Shown here: piece after piece, positions 14,095-22,499 of the stretch
Position numbering within the stretch: position 1 is the first letter of the stretch
Layout: each line of letters begins with the position of its first letter
Origin: a virus
Length of the DNA: 27,885 nucleotides
IMG/VR virus record: IMGVR_UViG_3300022932_000060
Span: 1-27,885 of that record
Strand: one strand, 5' to 3'
Translations under genes and position numbers: made by a program
The notes under the pieces: generated by a model
What the model was told of the DNA's origin: nothing
What the model saw: only the letters and a program-made list of their open reading frames with translations
Database searches by the model: none

Positions 14095-14097
14095 TCC

Positions 14098-14799
14098 TTG
14101 TCCTTTCTCACGTCTGCACAGAGTGCCGCAATCAGGTTGGGGGTTAATAAGCCCTCAGCCTTTTTCTCGTCAACGGGCCGCTTTGAGCAGGAGATTTGTG
14201 ACCTTGCCAATGAGGTGGTTACGGAGATCATCAAGGCGCATGACTGGCGCTCCCTCACCAAGCAGCAAGACATGGTTGGCGATGGTGTAACGACTGCCTT
14301 CGACCTCCCAATCGATTATGACCGGATGCCAAAGAACGCCGATGTAGGGCGCATGAACTGGTATACGTGGGGATATGTGGACGCGCCTAGCCTGAACTTC
14401 TGGAACGACCTTGTTAACGGTCTCGCCTCCCCAAGCCCCGGCTACTGGATCATGCTTGGCGGTCAGATGCAGTTTATTCCGCCTATTTCATCGGGGACCA
14501 CGGCTGAGTATTACTATATCTCCAAAGCCGCTATTGTCGATGGTGATACGAGCGTCAAAAAGAATTCCTTCACCAAGGACAATGACACGTTCGTCTTGGA
14601 TGAGCGTCTTCTAACGCTTGGTCTCATCTGGCAATGGCGAGCTATGAAGCGCTTGGATTATTCGGAGGATATGCGGAACTACGAAATCCGTATTGACCAG
14701 ATTTCCGCAGAGGACAAGGGCGCGAGAGTTATCCGTCTGGGGAACAACCTTATCGACTATAACGCCTCGTGGGCTTACCCTCGTTCGCTTGGTGTTTGA
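14098..14799 (+). CDS. Head-tail adaptor / neck protein (gp4-like, 233 aa), TTG start
   Basis: AAGGA at about 14086-14090 precedes the TTG at 14098, giving MSFLTSAQSAAIRLG. Length, helical start (FEQEICDLANEVVTEIIKAHDWRSLTKQ) and the central beta segment (TTAFDLPIDYDRMP, then YWIMLGGQMQFIPP) fit the P22 gp4/T7 gp11-type adaptor that extends the portal channel. A conserved-looking FVLDERLLTLGLIWQWRAMKR helix supports this. It lies just before the gp10-like tail gene, as in P22-like modules. Confidence 0.75.
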   Translation: MSFLTSAQSAAIRLGVNKPSAFFSSTGRFEQEICDLANEVVTEIIKAHDWRSLTKQQDMVGDGVTTAFDLPIDYDRMPKNADVGRMNWYTWGYVDAPSLNFWNDLVNGLASPSPGYWIMLGGQMQFIPPISSGTTAEYYYISKAAIVDGDTSVKKNSFTKDNDTFVLDERLLTLGLIWQWRAMKRLDYSEDMRNYEIRIDQISAEDKGARVIRLGNNLIDYNASWAYPRSLGV

Positions 14800-16701
14800 A
14801 TGAGGCAGGCTCTCATCCGCCAGCGAACCTCAGCGCTCAAGAGCTTTGCCGCTCCCGTTCAGGGATGGATTGCGAACACTAACCTTGCCATCAATCCAGG
14901 CAAAAATCTGAACGGCGCTTATCTTCTGGAGAACTGGTTCCCGACTGCAACAGGTGCGGAAGTGCGCCGTGGGTCTGCTCTATACGCCACTCTTGGCGGG
15001 GGAGATCTGGATGTTACGGCTATTTTTGACTACAATAACGGCAACATAAAACGGCTTTTCGCGTCCACGGAAACGACTGTCTACGACATCACAAACGTAA
15101 CCACTCCTGACAATTATCAATTGTGGACGGGCGAAGATGAGATTGTCACTGAGGACGGAGACAATATCGGCGGTTCTTCCACGGATGGCCTGAACGTCAT
15201 CAACGGTATGAGCGGCGGAAGCTGGATCACAACTCAATTTGCGACGACTGGAGGGGTTTTCCTCGTTGCCGTGAATGGTGAGGATCCACTGCAACTCTTT
15301 GACGGGTCCGAATGGTTTCCTATCGATGAAGACGATGTCTATATGCTCCTCTTCGATGCCCAAACCGATCCGTTCTTTGAGGGACAGACGCTAACCGGCG
15401 CTACCTCTGGGGCTACGGGTTTTGTCCTCCATGTTGAGCCTACGGGCGGCGCTACTGGCATTCTGTATATTACGGATGTGACAGGAACATTCCAGAATAA
15501 CGAAATCATCGACGGTACAGGAACTGCTGATCCAGACGGCTCGGCCACGGCAGATGGCGTTCCGCAGCCTTATTATGTCGGGATAACGGGAGTTGATACG
15601 TCTACCCTGTCCTACGTCTGGAGCTACAAGAACCGGCTATATTTCATCCAACGGGACAGCTTTACGGTCTGGTATCTGGACGTTGACTCCATCTCCGGGA
15701 CCGCTACGGCTTTCCCTATGGGTGGCGAGTTTTCCGAAGGTGGGAAGCTGCTGATGGGCTCTAGCTGGTCTCTGGATAGTTCTGGCGATGGTGGTTTGTC
15801 GGAACAATGCGTATTCATCTCGGATGAAGGACAGGTAGTCGCCTATCAGGGTTTCTCTCCTGCGCCTGACCAAGGCTGGTCGCGCGTCGGTGGCTATAAG
15901 ATCGGCAAGCCTCTTGGACCTCTGGCATATCAAAGAGCGGGCGGTGATCTGATCATTGCCACGGATATCGGTTATGTTCCCCTCTCCCAAGCCGTCAATA
16001 GAGACGTAGCCGCGCTTTCGCCTGCTGCCGTGTCCTATCCCATCGAAACGGAATGGAACGCCACTGTAGAGGAGCGTAGGGGCTTTCCTTGGCATTGCGC
16101 TATCTGGCCTGAGAAACAGATGGTTATCGTTGGAACTCCCACGAATGAAAACCAAACTTCTATGGTCTTTGCTGCCAATGCAAGAACCGGCGCATGGACG
16201 AAATTCACCGGATGGGATGTCACCTGCCTGTGTGTATTCGATGGTCGGCTGTTCTACGGGACGCGACAGGGGAAGGTGATTGAAGCCTACATTACCGGGC
16301 TTGATCAAGGTTCTCCGTATACCGCGACGTTTGTTCCGATGTTCAATGATTTCGGCAACCCCGCCTCGCTCAAGATCCCCAAGATTGCCCGGGCTAGACT
16401 CAGGGGCGCGAATGACGTTAACCCTCAGCTTTCCGTGATGCAGGATTATGTCATAAGCTTGCCTGCTGCTCCTGCCGCCAATCCAGTTGCGGTCGATGGC
16501 GTATGGGACGGCGCGACATGGAATGTAAGCACATGGGGAGGCAAGGTGGATAAGAAGATCCAGCAGGCTTGGACCTCTGTTTCGGGCATGGGATACGCGC
16601 TGGCCGCATCCTTGCAGATCACATCTGGCTCTATCGTGCCGATTGATACTGAGATTATCGATATAGAGGTTACGTTCGAGATTACGGATATAGTGGCGTG
16701 A
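14800..16701 (+). CDS. Tail nozzle / packaged-DNA stabilisation protein (P22 gp10-like, 633 aa)
   Basis: Forms the distal tail tube and closes the channel after packaging. The protein is almost all-beta with repeated propeller-like blades (FNYLENWFPT near residues 40-50; SYVWSYKNRLYFIQRDSFTVWYLD cluster at 271-295; GRLFYGTRQGKVIEA late), and it follows the adaptor gene directly, as gp10 follows gp4 in P22. Residues ~188-256 form a Gly/Thr-rich block (LTGATSGATGFV, then TDVTGTFQNNEIIDGTGT) that interrupts the blades and looks like an inserted module. The stop overlaps the GTG of the next gene. The start has no strong Shine-Dalgarno, suggesting coupling to the upstream gene. Confidence 0.8.
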   Translation: MRQALIRQRTSALKSFAAPVQGWIANTNLAINPGKNLNGAYLLENWFPTATGAEVRRGSALYATLGGGDLDVTAIFDYNNGNIKRLFASTETTVYDITNVTTPDNYQLWTGEDEIVTEDGDNIGGSSTDGLNVINGMSGGSWITTQFATTGGVFLVAVNGEDPLQLFDGSEWFPIDEDDVYMLLFDAQTDPFFEGQTLTGATSGATGFVLHVEPTGGATGILYITDVTGTFQNNEIIDGTGTADPDGSATADGVPQPYYVGITGVDTSTLSYVWSYKNRLYFIQRDSFTVWYLDVDSISGTATAFPMGGEFSEGGKLLMGSSWSLDSSGDGGLSEQCVFISDEGQVVAYQGFSPAPDQGWSRVGGYKIGKPLGPLAYQRAGGDLIIATDIGYVPLSQAVNRDVAALSPAAVSYPIETEWNATVEERRGFPWHCAIWPEKQMVIVGTPTNENQTSMVFAANARTGAWTKFTGWDVTCLCVFDGRLFYGTRQGKVIEAYITGLDQGSPYTATFVPMFNDFGNPASLKIPKIARARLRGANDVNPQLSVMQDYVISLPAAPAANPVAVDGVWDGATWNVSTWGGKVDKKIQQAWTSVSGMGYALAASLQITSGSIVPIDTEIIDIEVTFEITDIVA

Positions 16702-17078
16702 TCATTACGGATATCCAGGTTGCAAAATTCGTATCGGACAAGCTTGGCATTGGTCTTTGCCCTCCATGGACTGCTATGGGCATTGAAAAGGATGGCGAGA
16801 TCATCGGCGGGGTTGTTTTCAACATGTTCGAGGGCCGTGATGTGCATGTAACAGTCGCAGGAACTGGCTTCGGGAAGAATTTTCTACAAAGTGTAGGCCA
16901 ATACGTGTATGACCAACTAGGTTGTGCTAGAATGACGATAAAGACGGAACAATCATCCGTTGTTCGCATAGCAGAGAAATTGGGAGGTCAAAGAGAAGGT
17001 GTTCTCAGAGACCACTTTGGCGAAGGTCGTGACGCCGTGATTATAGGCATCCTCAAAAATGAATACCGTTTTCGGTAA
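16698..17078 (+). CDS. GNAT-like acetyltransferase-fold protein (126 aa), GTG start
   Basis: GTG at 16698 overlaps the previous stop as GTGA. The order MGIEKDGEIIGGVVFNMFEGRDVHV (beta hairpin), then FGKNFLQSVGQYVYDQLGCARM (helix in the acetyl-CoA loop position), then VVRIAEKLGGQREGVLRDHF and GRDAVIIGIL matches the small GNAT-like proteins often found beside tail genes in podoviruses. The acetyl-CoA-binding P-loop is not canonical, so enzymatic activity is uncertain. It may be a virion component or modify a structural protein. Confidence 0.7.
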   Translation: MIITDIQVAKFVSDKLGIGLCPPWTAMGIEKDGEIIGGVVFNMFEGRDVHVTVAGTGFGKNFLQSVGQYVYDQLGCARMTIKTEQSSVVRIAEKLGGQREGVLRDHFGEGRDAVIIGILKNEYRFR

Positions 17079-17092
17079 AAGGCAGGTGTATC

Positions 17093-18079
17093 ATTGTTAG
17101 CTCGCCAAAAGCTCCCGATCCAGTAGCAACTGCTAATGCTCAGTCCGGCATGAACCGCGATACTGCTATCTCGCAGATGCAGCTGAATGGCGTAAACCAA
17201 ATAACGCCAGATGGCAATCTGATGTATGAGCAGACGGGCAGTAATTCATTTGTAGACTCGCAGGGGCGGACGGTCTCCACGCCTCAGTTCACGGCCACAA
17301 CCACCCTATCTCCCCAGCAGCAGGCGATCAAGGATCAGACGGACGCGGCTAGCCTTAACCTCGGAACGCTTGCCAACAAGCAGTCAGCAGCCATTGGCGA
17401 GCAACTTTCCAAGCCGTTCCAGTTCAACAATGACGATGCTAGCAACTGGTCTTATGATCTCGCCTCCCAGCGGATTCTTCCCCAGCAGGAGAAGGCGGGT
17501 GCTGCTCTCCGTACCCAGCTCATCTCGTCCGGTATCCGCCCCGGAACGGCTGCTTACGATAGCGAAATGGCGCGACTGACGAACGCAAACACGGATCAAT
17601 TGAACCAACTTGCGTTGACTGGACGAGGGCAGGCGTACCAGGAGCAGTTGTCTCAGTACAACAACCCAATCAATACGATTTCCGCCCTCATGTCCGGTTC
17701 TCAGGTCGCAAACCCGCAGTTCGCTCAAACTCCTCAGTCTAGTGTGGCGGGCGTCGATTACACGGGCCTTGTTAACCAGCAATATCAAGCCAAAGTGCAG
17801 AACCAAAACGCTATGCTCGGGGGCCTTTTCGGGTTAGCTGGAGCAGGCATCAAGGCCATTCCTTTCTCTGATAGGCGCTTGAAAAAGGACATCGTTCCTA
17901 TGGGCCACAAGAAAGGCCTTCCTTGGTATGGCTTCCGTTATGTATGGGATGATGCCTCTTCGCCTCTTCGCTATTCGTTCATGGCGCAGGATGTGCTACC
18001 CGTCCGTCCTGAAGCCGTGCATCTTGATCCGTCAGGCTTCTATCGCGTAAACGTTGATATGATCTTGGAGGCTGCGTAA
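17093..18079 (+). CDS. Virion/ejection-type protein with C-terminal S74-like chaperone (328 aa), probable ATT start
   Basis: The frame is open from 17063 but holds no ATG, GTG or TTG until 17150. Translating from ATT 17093 (ribosome site GGCAGG at 17081-17086) adds SSPKAPDPVATANAQSG, which matches the N-terminal style of this phage family. The central region (TLSPQQQAIKDQTDAASLNLGTLANKQ) is helical and Gln-rich. The C-terminus (from about residue 258 of the 328) has FSDRRLKKDI, the Ser-Asp...Lys signature of the S74 intramolecular chaperone (Ser and Lys five apart), but only ~70 residues follow. S74 normally trimerises and trims spikes; here it sits on a probable internal or tail-tip protein. 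TAATG coupling links it to the next gene. Confidence 0.75.
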   Translation: MVSSPKAPDPVATANAQSGMNRDTAISQMQLNGVNQITPDGNLMYEQTGSNSFVDSQGRTVSTPQFTATTTLSPQQQAIKDQTDAASLNLGTLANKQSAAIGEQLSKPFQFNNDDASNWSYDLASQRILPQQEKAGAALRTQLISSGIRPGTAAYDSEMARLTNANTDQLNQLALTGRGQAYQEQLSQYNNPINTISALMSGSQVANPQFAQTPQSSVAGVDYTGLVNQQYQAKVQNQNAMLGGLFGLAGAGIKAIPFSDRRLKKDIVPMGHKKGLPWYGFRYVWDDASSPLRYSFMAQDVLPVRPEAVHLDPSGFYRVNVDMILEAA

Positions 18080-20046
18080 TGGCGGAACCCTTCATCTGGG
18101 GCGCAGGTGGCGCTAAACTAACTCCTGAGCAGCTTGCCTTGGCTCAGGCCGTATTGGCTCGCAAGCGTATGCAAGGCGTCGATACAAGCCCTGTGGGACA
18201 TTGGACTCAAGGAGCCGCTCGCGTAGCCGATGCATTGGGAGATGTCTTTCAGGAGCGCCGTCTTGCAGGCCAGCAGGACGAACTGAATACCTACAATCAA
18301 GAGCAGTCCGCTCCGCTTATTCAAGCCTTCAGCGGCAATCCTAGCGCCACTGTAGGCGCTGCTCAGCCAATAGGTTCCGATGCAGTAGCCTCCGCAAGCC
18401 CTGCCTCCGTACAGCCATCTGCGCTAATCGGTGAAGGACAGCAAGGCTTTATCAGTTCTCTTCTGCCAGCAGCGATGGAGGAGAGCAAAAGAACGGGAAT
18501 TGATCCTCGCATCATCGTAGGGCAGGCGGCGCTTGAGACGGGCTGGGGTAAGTCTGCTCCTGGCAATAACTATTTCGGCATCAAGTCTCACGGTCAGGCG
18601 GGTGGAAATACCCTTGCCACGACTGAGGTTATCAATGGCCAGCCCGTCCGCATCAACGATAGCTTCCGCGCCTATGGGAGCCCTGCAGAAAGCGTCAAAG
18701 GATACGGCGACTTCATCCTTGAGAACCCACGTTATCAGGGTTTCCGAACCGCTCAAGGCCTTGATGGTCAGTTATCTGCGTTGCAGTCATCCGGCTATGC
18801 CACAGACCCAAACTATGGGTCAAAGGTTGGTTCTATTGCCCGCGCCATCCAGCTGCCGGAAACCCCGCAGGCGGCTATCGCTCAAGCTGCGCCTGCCTCT
18901 GGATACGTTGACCCTATGGTCAGCACTACTAGCGCACAAACGGCTATGGCTCCAGAGCTTCCCGCGCCCATTAGTGTTTCGGCTCCTCCCGCCGTTGCAT
19001 CAGTACAGCTACCCGCTCCACAGCAGGTAGCGCAGAACACGCAACAGATACCTCCTGCCGCCATTGCTCAGGCTCTCCGGGTCATGGCTGACCCACGCGC
19101 AAACGAGGGAACGCGGCGCGTTGCTCAAGCCCTCATCGGCAAGGTTCAGGCCCAAGAGCAAGCCGCTCAGGAGCAATCCGTATGGATGCAGCGCCAGCAG
19201 TACGCCCAGCAGCAGCAAAATGCTGACCCGTTGCGCAACCTTCAGCTCCAGGAGGCGCAGATCAAGGTCAGGCAGATGCAAGACCCTAACGCGAATATTC
19301 CAGACGCGGTTAAGGCTCTTGATCTTCGCGCTCAAAGGGCGGGATTGCAGCAGGGTACTCCTGAATACAATAACTTCTTCATCACGCAAGGCGTTCGTCC
19401 TCCTTCGAATGTGGGAGCGCCGCCCGCTGGCTTCAAAATCGATTACGACGCCAATAACAATCCTGTCAGCATGTCACCCATTGCAGGAAGCCCCGCAGCC
19501 CTTGAGGCTGACGCGCGATCGCGTGCACTCGCTAACCAGCAAGGCGGCAAGGAAACCATTACCGGCGTGATCACCGATGCCGCAACAAAGGCGCGACAGG
19601 CTATAGATAACTCCACTCTCCCCGCCACGGGCACTATTGGTGGGCTTCTAAGCGGTATTGGAGAAACGGGAGCCGCTGAAGTTAAAAGACAGGTTGATGT
19701 TCTAAAATCAAACGCCACTATCGAGAACCTGAACGCCATGCGGGCATCGTCCCCTACAGGTGCCGCTCTTGGTGCCGTAAGCGACAGAGAAAACGCAATG
19801 CTTGCCGCAAAGGTTGGCGCTCTAGACCCATCCAGCCCTAACTTCAAGTCAGATCTTGAGGATTATGAAAGGACTATGCTCAAGACCATTCATGGCCCTC
19901 AAGCGGGTGAGAAGATATTCAACTCTACCCGCAAATCCGCAGATCCCGATATTGAGGCGGCTAGGGCCGCAATTGCCAAGGGTGCCAATAGGGACGCAGT
20001 CATCAAGAGACTTAAGGACGCCGGACTAGATACGGAGGGCCTCTAA
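18079..20046 (+). CDS. Ejection protein with FlgJ-like glucosaminidase (GH73) domain (655 aa)
   Basis: A virion protein expected to enter the cell envelope and open peptidoglycan for DNA entry. Residues ~122-258 form a GH73 domain: FISSLLPAAMEESKRTGID, then IIVGQAALETGWGKS with catalytic Glu153, NNYFGIKSHG (163-172) and SFRAYGSPAESVKGYGDF (195-212). The N-terminal 115 residues are helical and polar. Residues 260-400 are Ala/Gln/Pro-rich and probably extended or coiled. The C-terminal 250 residues are mixed helical. Internal virion proteins with a murein hydrolase domain are known in podoviruses. Overlaps both neighbours as TAATG. Confidence 0.8.
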   Translation: MAEPFIWGAGGAKLTPEQLALAQAVLARKRMQGVDTSPVGHWTQGAARVADALGDVFQERRLAGQQDELNTYNQEQSAPLIQAFSGNPSATVGAAQPIGSDAVASASPASVQPSALIGEGQQGFISSLLPAAMEESKRTGIDPRIIVGQAALETGWGKSAPGNNYFGIKSHGQAGGNTLATTEVINGQPVRINDSFRAYGSPAESVKGYGDFILENPRYQGFRTAQGLDGQLSALQSSGYATDPNYGSKVGSIARAIQLPETPQAAIAQAAPASGYVDPMVSTTSAQTAMAPELPAPISVSAPPAVASVQLPAPQQVAQNTQQIPPAAIAQALRVMADPRANEGTRRVAQALIGKVQAQEQAAQEQSVWMQRQQYAQQQQNADPLRNLQLQEAQIKVRQMQDPNANIPDAVKALDLRAQRAGLQQGTPEYNNFFITQGVRPPSNVGAPPAGFKIDYDANNNPVSMSPIAGSPAALEADARSRALANQQGGKETITGVITDAATKARQAIDNSTLPATGTIGGLLSGIGETGAAEVKRQVDVLKSNATIENLNAMRASSPTGAALGAVSDRENAMLAAKVGALDPSSPNFKSDLEDYERTMLKTIHGPQAGEKIFNSTRKSADPDIEAARAAIAKGANRDAVIKRLKDAGLDTEGL

Positions 20047-21632
20047 TGCCCGTTTCTTTCGATGATCTTATTCCGCAGCAAAAAAAGTCAAACCTGAACT
20101 TCGATGATCTCGTTCCGCAGGAGGGCGTTGGCGGTACTGCACTTGATATTGGCGCGTCCCTTGCCTCTGGCGTTGGACGTGGCGTTACGGGGCTCGCCGG
20201 ACTTCCCGGCACTGTTTCCGATGCGTTCAATAATGGCATGAGCTATATAACCGGATTGCCAAGACTGCCTCAGAGCCCACTAAGCGGCGAGGCCATTACG
20301 GGCGCTGCTAACTCGGTATCTGGCGGAGCTCTTGCTTATGACCCAAAAACAACAGCCGGTAAATATGCAGGAACTGTAGGGGAATTTCTACCGGGAGCGG
20401 CATTGGGCGGCGCTAACGTTGGCAATCTGGCTCGATTTGGCGTCCTTCCTGGTTTGGCAAGCGAAGCTGCTGGACAGGTAACCGAAGGCACATCGGCTGA
20501 GCCCTACGCTCGGATTGCGGCTGCATTAGTGGCCCCTGCCGCCCCAGCTTTAGCCGCTCGGGCAATCTCTCCTTTCTCTGGATCTGTTTCCGGTGAGCGG
20601 CAGGCTTTGGTTGACGCACTTCGTGCAGAAGGAGTTAATCCCACGGCGGGCCAAACAACGGGAAGCCGTGGCTTGAGGTTCGCAGAGAGCGAGCTGGGTG
20701 GCGCTACGGCACGAAACATGGCAGAAGCTCAGGGAAGGGCTTTCACTGAAGCGGCTACTGCTCGGGCTGGTCAACAAGGGATAGCATCACCCCAAAACAT
20801 GGCTGCTAATGCGGATCGCTTGGGGCAGGGATTTGAAGCCATCTCTGCACGTAACTCTATCGTTGCAGATCCGCAATTCGGACAAGGGATTGGCCGCGTA
20901 CTAAACGAATATGATAGGGTCTTGCCGTCTGCTCAAAGAGAAATTGTAGGCAATATGGCTGATGATATCATCGCAGTTGCAACACAAAATCAAGGATTGA
21001 TACCCGGCCCGGTCTATCAGGCAACACGGTCAAGGCTCAGCCGCATGGCTCAATCAGCCCGCAATTCAGATCCTGAATTTGCAAACGCATTGCGTGGCCT
21101 TAGGAACACTCTTGACGACTCGATGACGCGCTCTGTCAACCCTGCAGATGCGGCAGAATGGGCCACATTGCGTAGAGAGTATGGCAACATGAGAACTCTG
21201 GAAAGGGCCGCAGCGGGCGCAGGCGAGACAGCGGCAGAGGGATTTATATCTCCAGCTAAGTTGCGGCAGGCCGTCTCGACAGGAAGGCAGGGTCAATATG
21301 TTAGGGGCGCAGGAGACCTAGACGAGCTTGCTAGGGCCGGGCAAATTCTTACGCCTTTGCCAGACAGCGGAACGGCTTCACGCTTAGCAGTTCGCGGCCT
21401 TATGAGCGCCCCCGCTGCTGCTGGAGCAATTGCTGGCGGGGCTAGCGGAGACATCCTGACGGGTATTGCTGGAGCCGCAGCAGGCGCTGCTGTTCCGGCC
21501 TTAGCTGGAAGGGCGCTGATGAGCGGACCTGTACAACGATATCTCACCAACCAAGCCGCACCAAATATGAGTGTTATAGACGCTCGTATGCAAGCGGTTA
21601 TTGCGGCCCTTATAGCTAATGGCGGTAAATGA
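20046..21632 (+). CDS. DNA ejection (internal virion) protein, Ala/Gly-rich (528 aa)
   Basis: Begins with a doubled FDDL(I/V)PQ element (SFDDLIPQ at residues 4-11, NFDDLVPQ at 18-25), which I recognise as a recurrent N-terminal motif of phage ejection proteins. Hydrophobic Ala/Gly segments (GGTALDIGASLASGVGRGVTGLAG; PAAAGAIAGGASGDILTGIAGAAAGAAVPALAGRAL near 450-490) could insert into membranes. A long helical middle (190-430) is typical of unfoldable injected proteins. It follows the glucosaminidase-bearing ejection gene with TAATG coupling, so the two likely act together in crossing the envelope. Confidence 0.7.
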   Translation: MPVSFDDLIPQQKKSNLNFDDLVPQEGVGGTALDIGASLASGVGRGVTGLAGLPGTVSDAFNNGMSYITGLPRLPQSPLSGEAITGAANSVSGGALAYDPKTTAGKYAGTVGEFLPGAALGGANVGNLARFGVLPGLASEAAGQVTEGTSAEPYARIAAALVAPAAPALAARAISPFSGSVSGERQALVDALRAEGVNPTAGQTTGSRGLRFAESELGGATARNMAEAQGRAFTEAATARAGQQGIASPQNMAANADRLGQGFEAISARNSIVADPQFGQGIGRVLNEYDRVLPSAQREIVGNMADDIIAVATQNQGLIPGPVYQATRSRLSRMAQSARNSDPEFANALRGLRNTLDDSMTRSVNPADAAEWATLRREYGNMRTLERAAAGAGETAAEGFISPAKLRQAVSTGRQGQYVRGAGDLDELARAGQILTPLPDSGTASRLAVRGLMSAPAAAGAIAGGASGDILTGIAGAAAGAAVPALAGRALMSGPVQRYLTNQAAPNMSVIDARMQAVIAALIANGGK

Positions 21633-21668
21633 TGGTACGTAATAACATTACTAGACAAGGATATCCAG

Positions 21669-22499
21669 ATGCCACGTGACTCAGGTGGGAATGTCGTTGT
21701 TAACCGACAGCCAGCGGTCTCCGGTCAGACTGTATTGGCTGAACAGGTTAATGTGCCATTCGCTGATATTCAGGCAATGCTTAACCTTGTCGATTGGCGG
21801 GATGGTATCAGCCCGTGGACAGGAACGCACAACGCTAACAGCTTCAAGCTAACTGGCCTTGCTGATGGTGTGGCGCTCACTGATGCTGCGACGGTAGGCC
21901 AGATTGGCAATAAGCTGGACAAGAACGCATCTGGAGGTGTGAGCTTTGCCTCATCCTATGCCGCCTCTGCGACTGATCTATCCAAGCATATAGCCCTGTA
22001 CGGAACCACATACGGGCTATCGGTTACGGAAAATAGCCAGAATTACGTATCTGTTGCTGCTCACTCCTATTATGCAGGCTCTACGCTCACCTTTTCCATC
22101 TCCGCTTCTGGGGTTGCCAAGTCACTAGGCGATCTACAGGCCAACACAGCGGTATTCAGCACTGATGGCAACGCTACAGGGTCTATCTGGAGCGCATGGG
22201 GCTCTACCTCTGCTTTTGCGGCTATTGGCGCTCGTATCGAAACCAGGGGCGCTGCGCTATCTCGGGATTTCAACGCCAATGCAAACGCGGGCGAGGTTGG
22301 AACCTATGCGATGCTCCGCAAGACGACCGCTGGAGCCGTTGGACCTACGGCACTCGTAGCAGGCGCGGAACTTCAGTGGACGAACACAGCCGCAGACAAT
22401 ACCGGGCTTAACGTAGGCGCTGGGGTATGGATGTGCATGGGTTATAGCGCAGGGAACGGCGCTCCGGGTTCGGCAACGCTGTTCAAGAGGAATTCGTAA
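21669..22499 (+). CDS. Tail fibre / appendage protein (276 aa)
   Basis: Starts after a 36-base gap with an AAGGA site. The N-terminus (PRDSGGNVVVNRQPAVSGQTVL, then NVPFADIQAMLNLVDWRDGISPWTGTHNANSFKLTGLADG) is the classic start of phage fibre proteins that bind the tail, including the N-xxxxI-TGLA-like 'KLTGLADGVALTDAATVGQ' segment. The C-terminal ~190 residues are beta-rich and repetitive, as for a trimeric fibre. Overlaps the next gene (TAATG), which is a larger spike. Confidence 0.75.
   Translation: MPRDSGGNVVVNRQPAVSGQTVLAEQVNVPFADIQAMLNLVDWRDGISPWTGTHNANSFKLTGLADGVALTDAATVGQIGNKLDKNASGGVSFASSYAASATDLSKHIALYGTTYGLSVTENSQNYVSVAAHSYYAGSTLTFSISASGVAKSLGDLQANTAVFSTDGNATGSIWSAWGSTSAFAAIGARIETRGAALSRDFNANANAGEVGTYAMLRKTTAGAVGPTALVAGAELQWTNTAADNTGLNVGAGVWMCMGYSAGNGAPGSATLFKRNS

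Noticed and set aside
15637-16308. 223-aa open frame on the minus strand
   Set aside because: It lies entirely inside the tail nozzle gene, whose frame is well supported. The antisense frame has no ribosome site and no recognisable motifs.
21629-21680. 16-aa frame between ejection and fibre genes
   Set aside because: Too short and without a ribosome site; the fibre gene start at 21669 is well supported.
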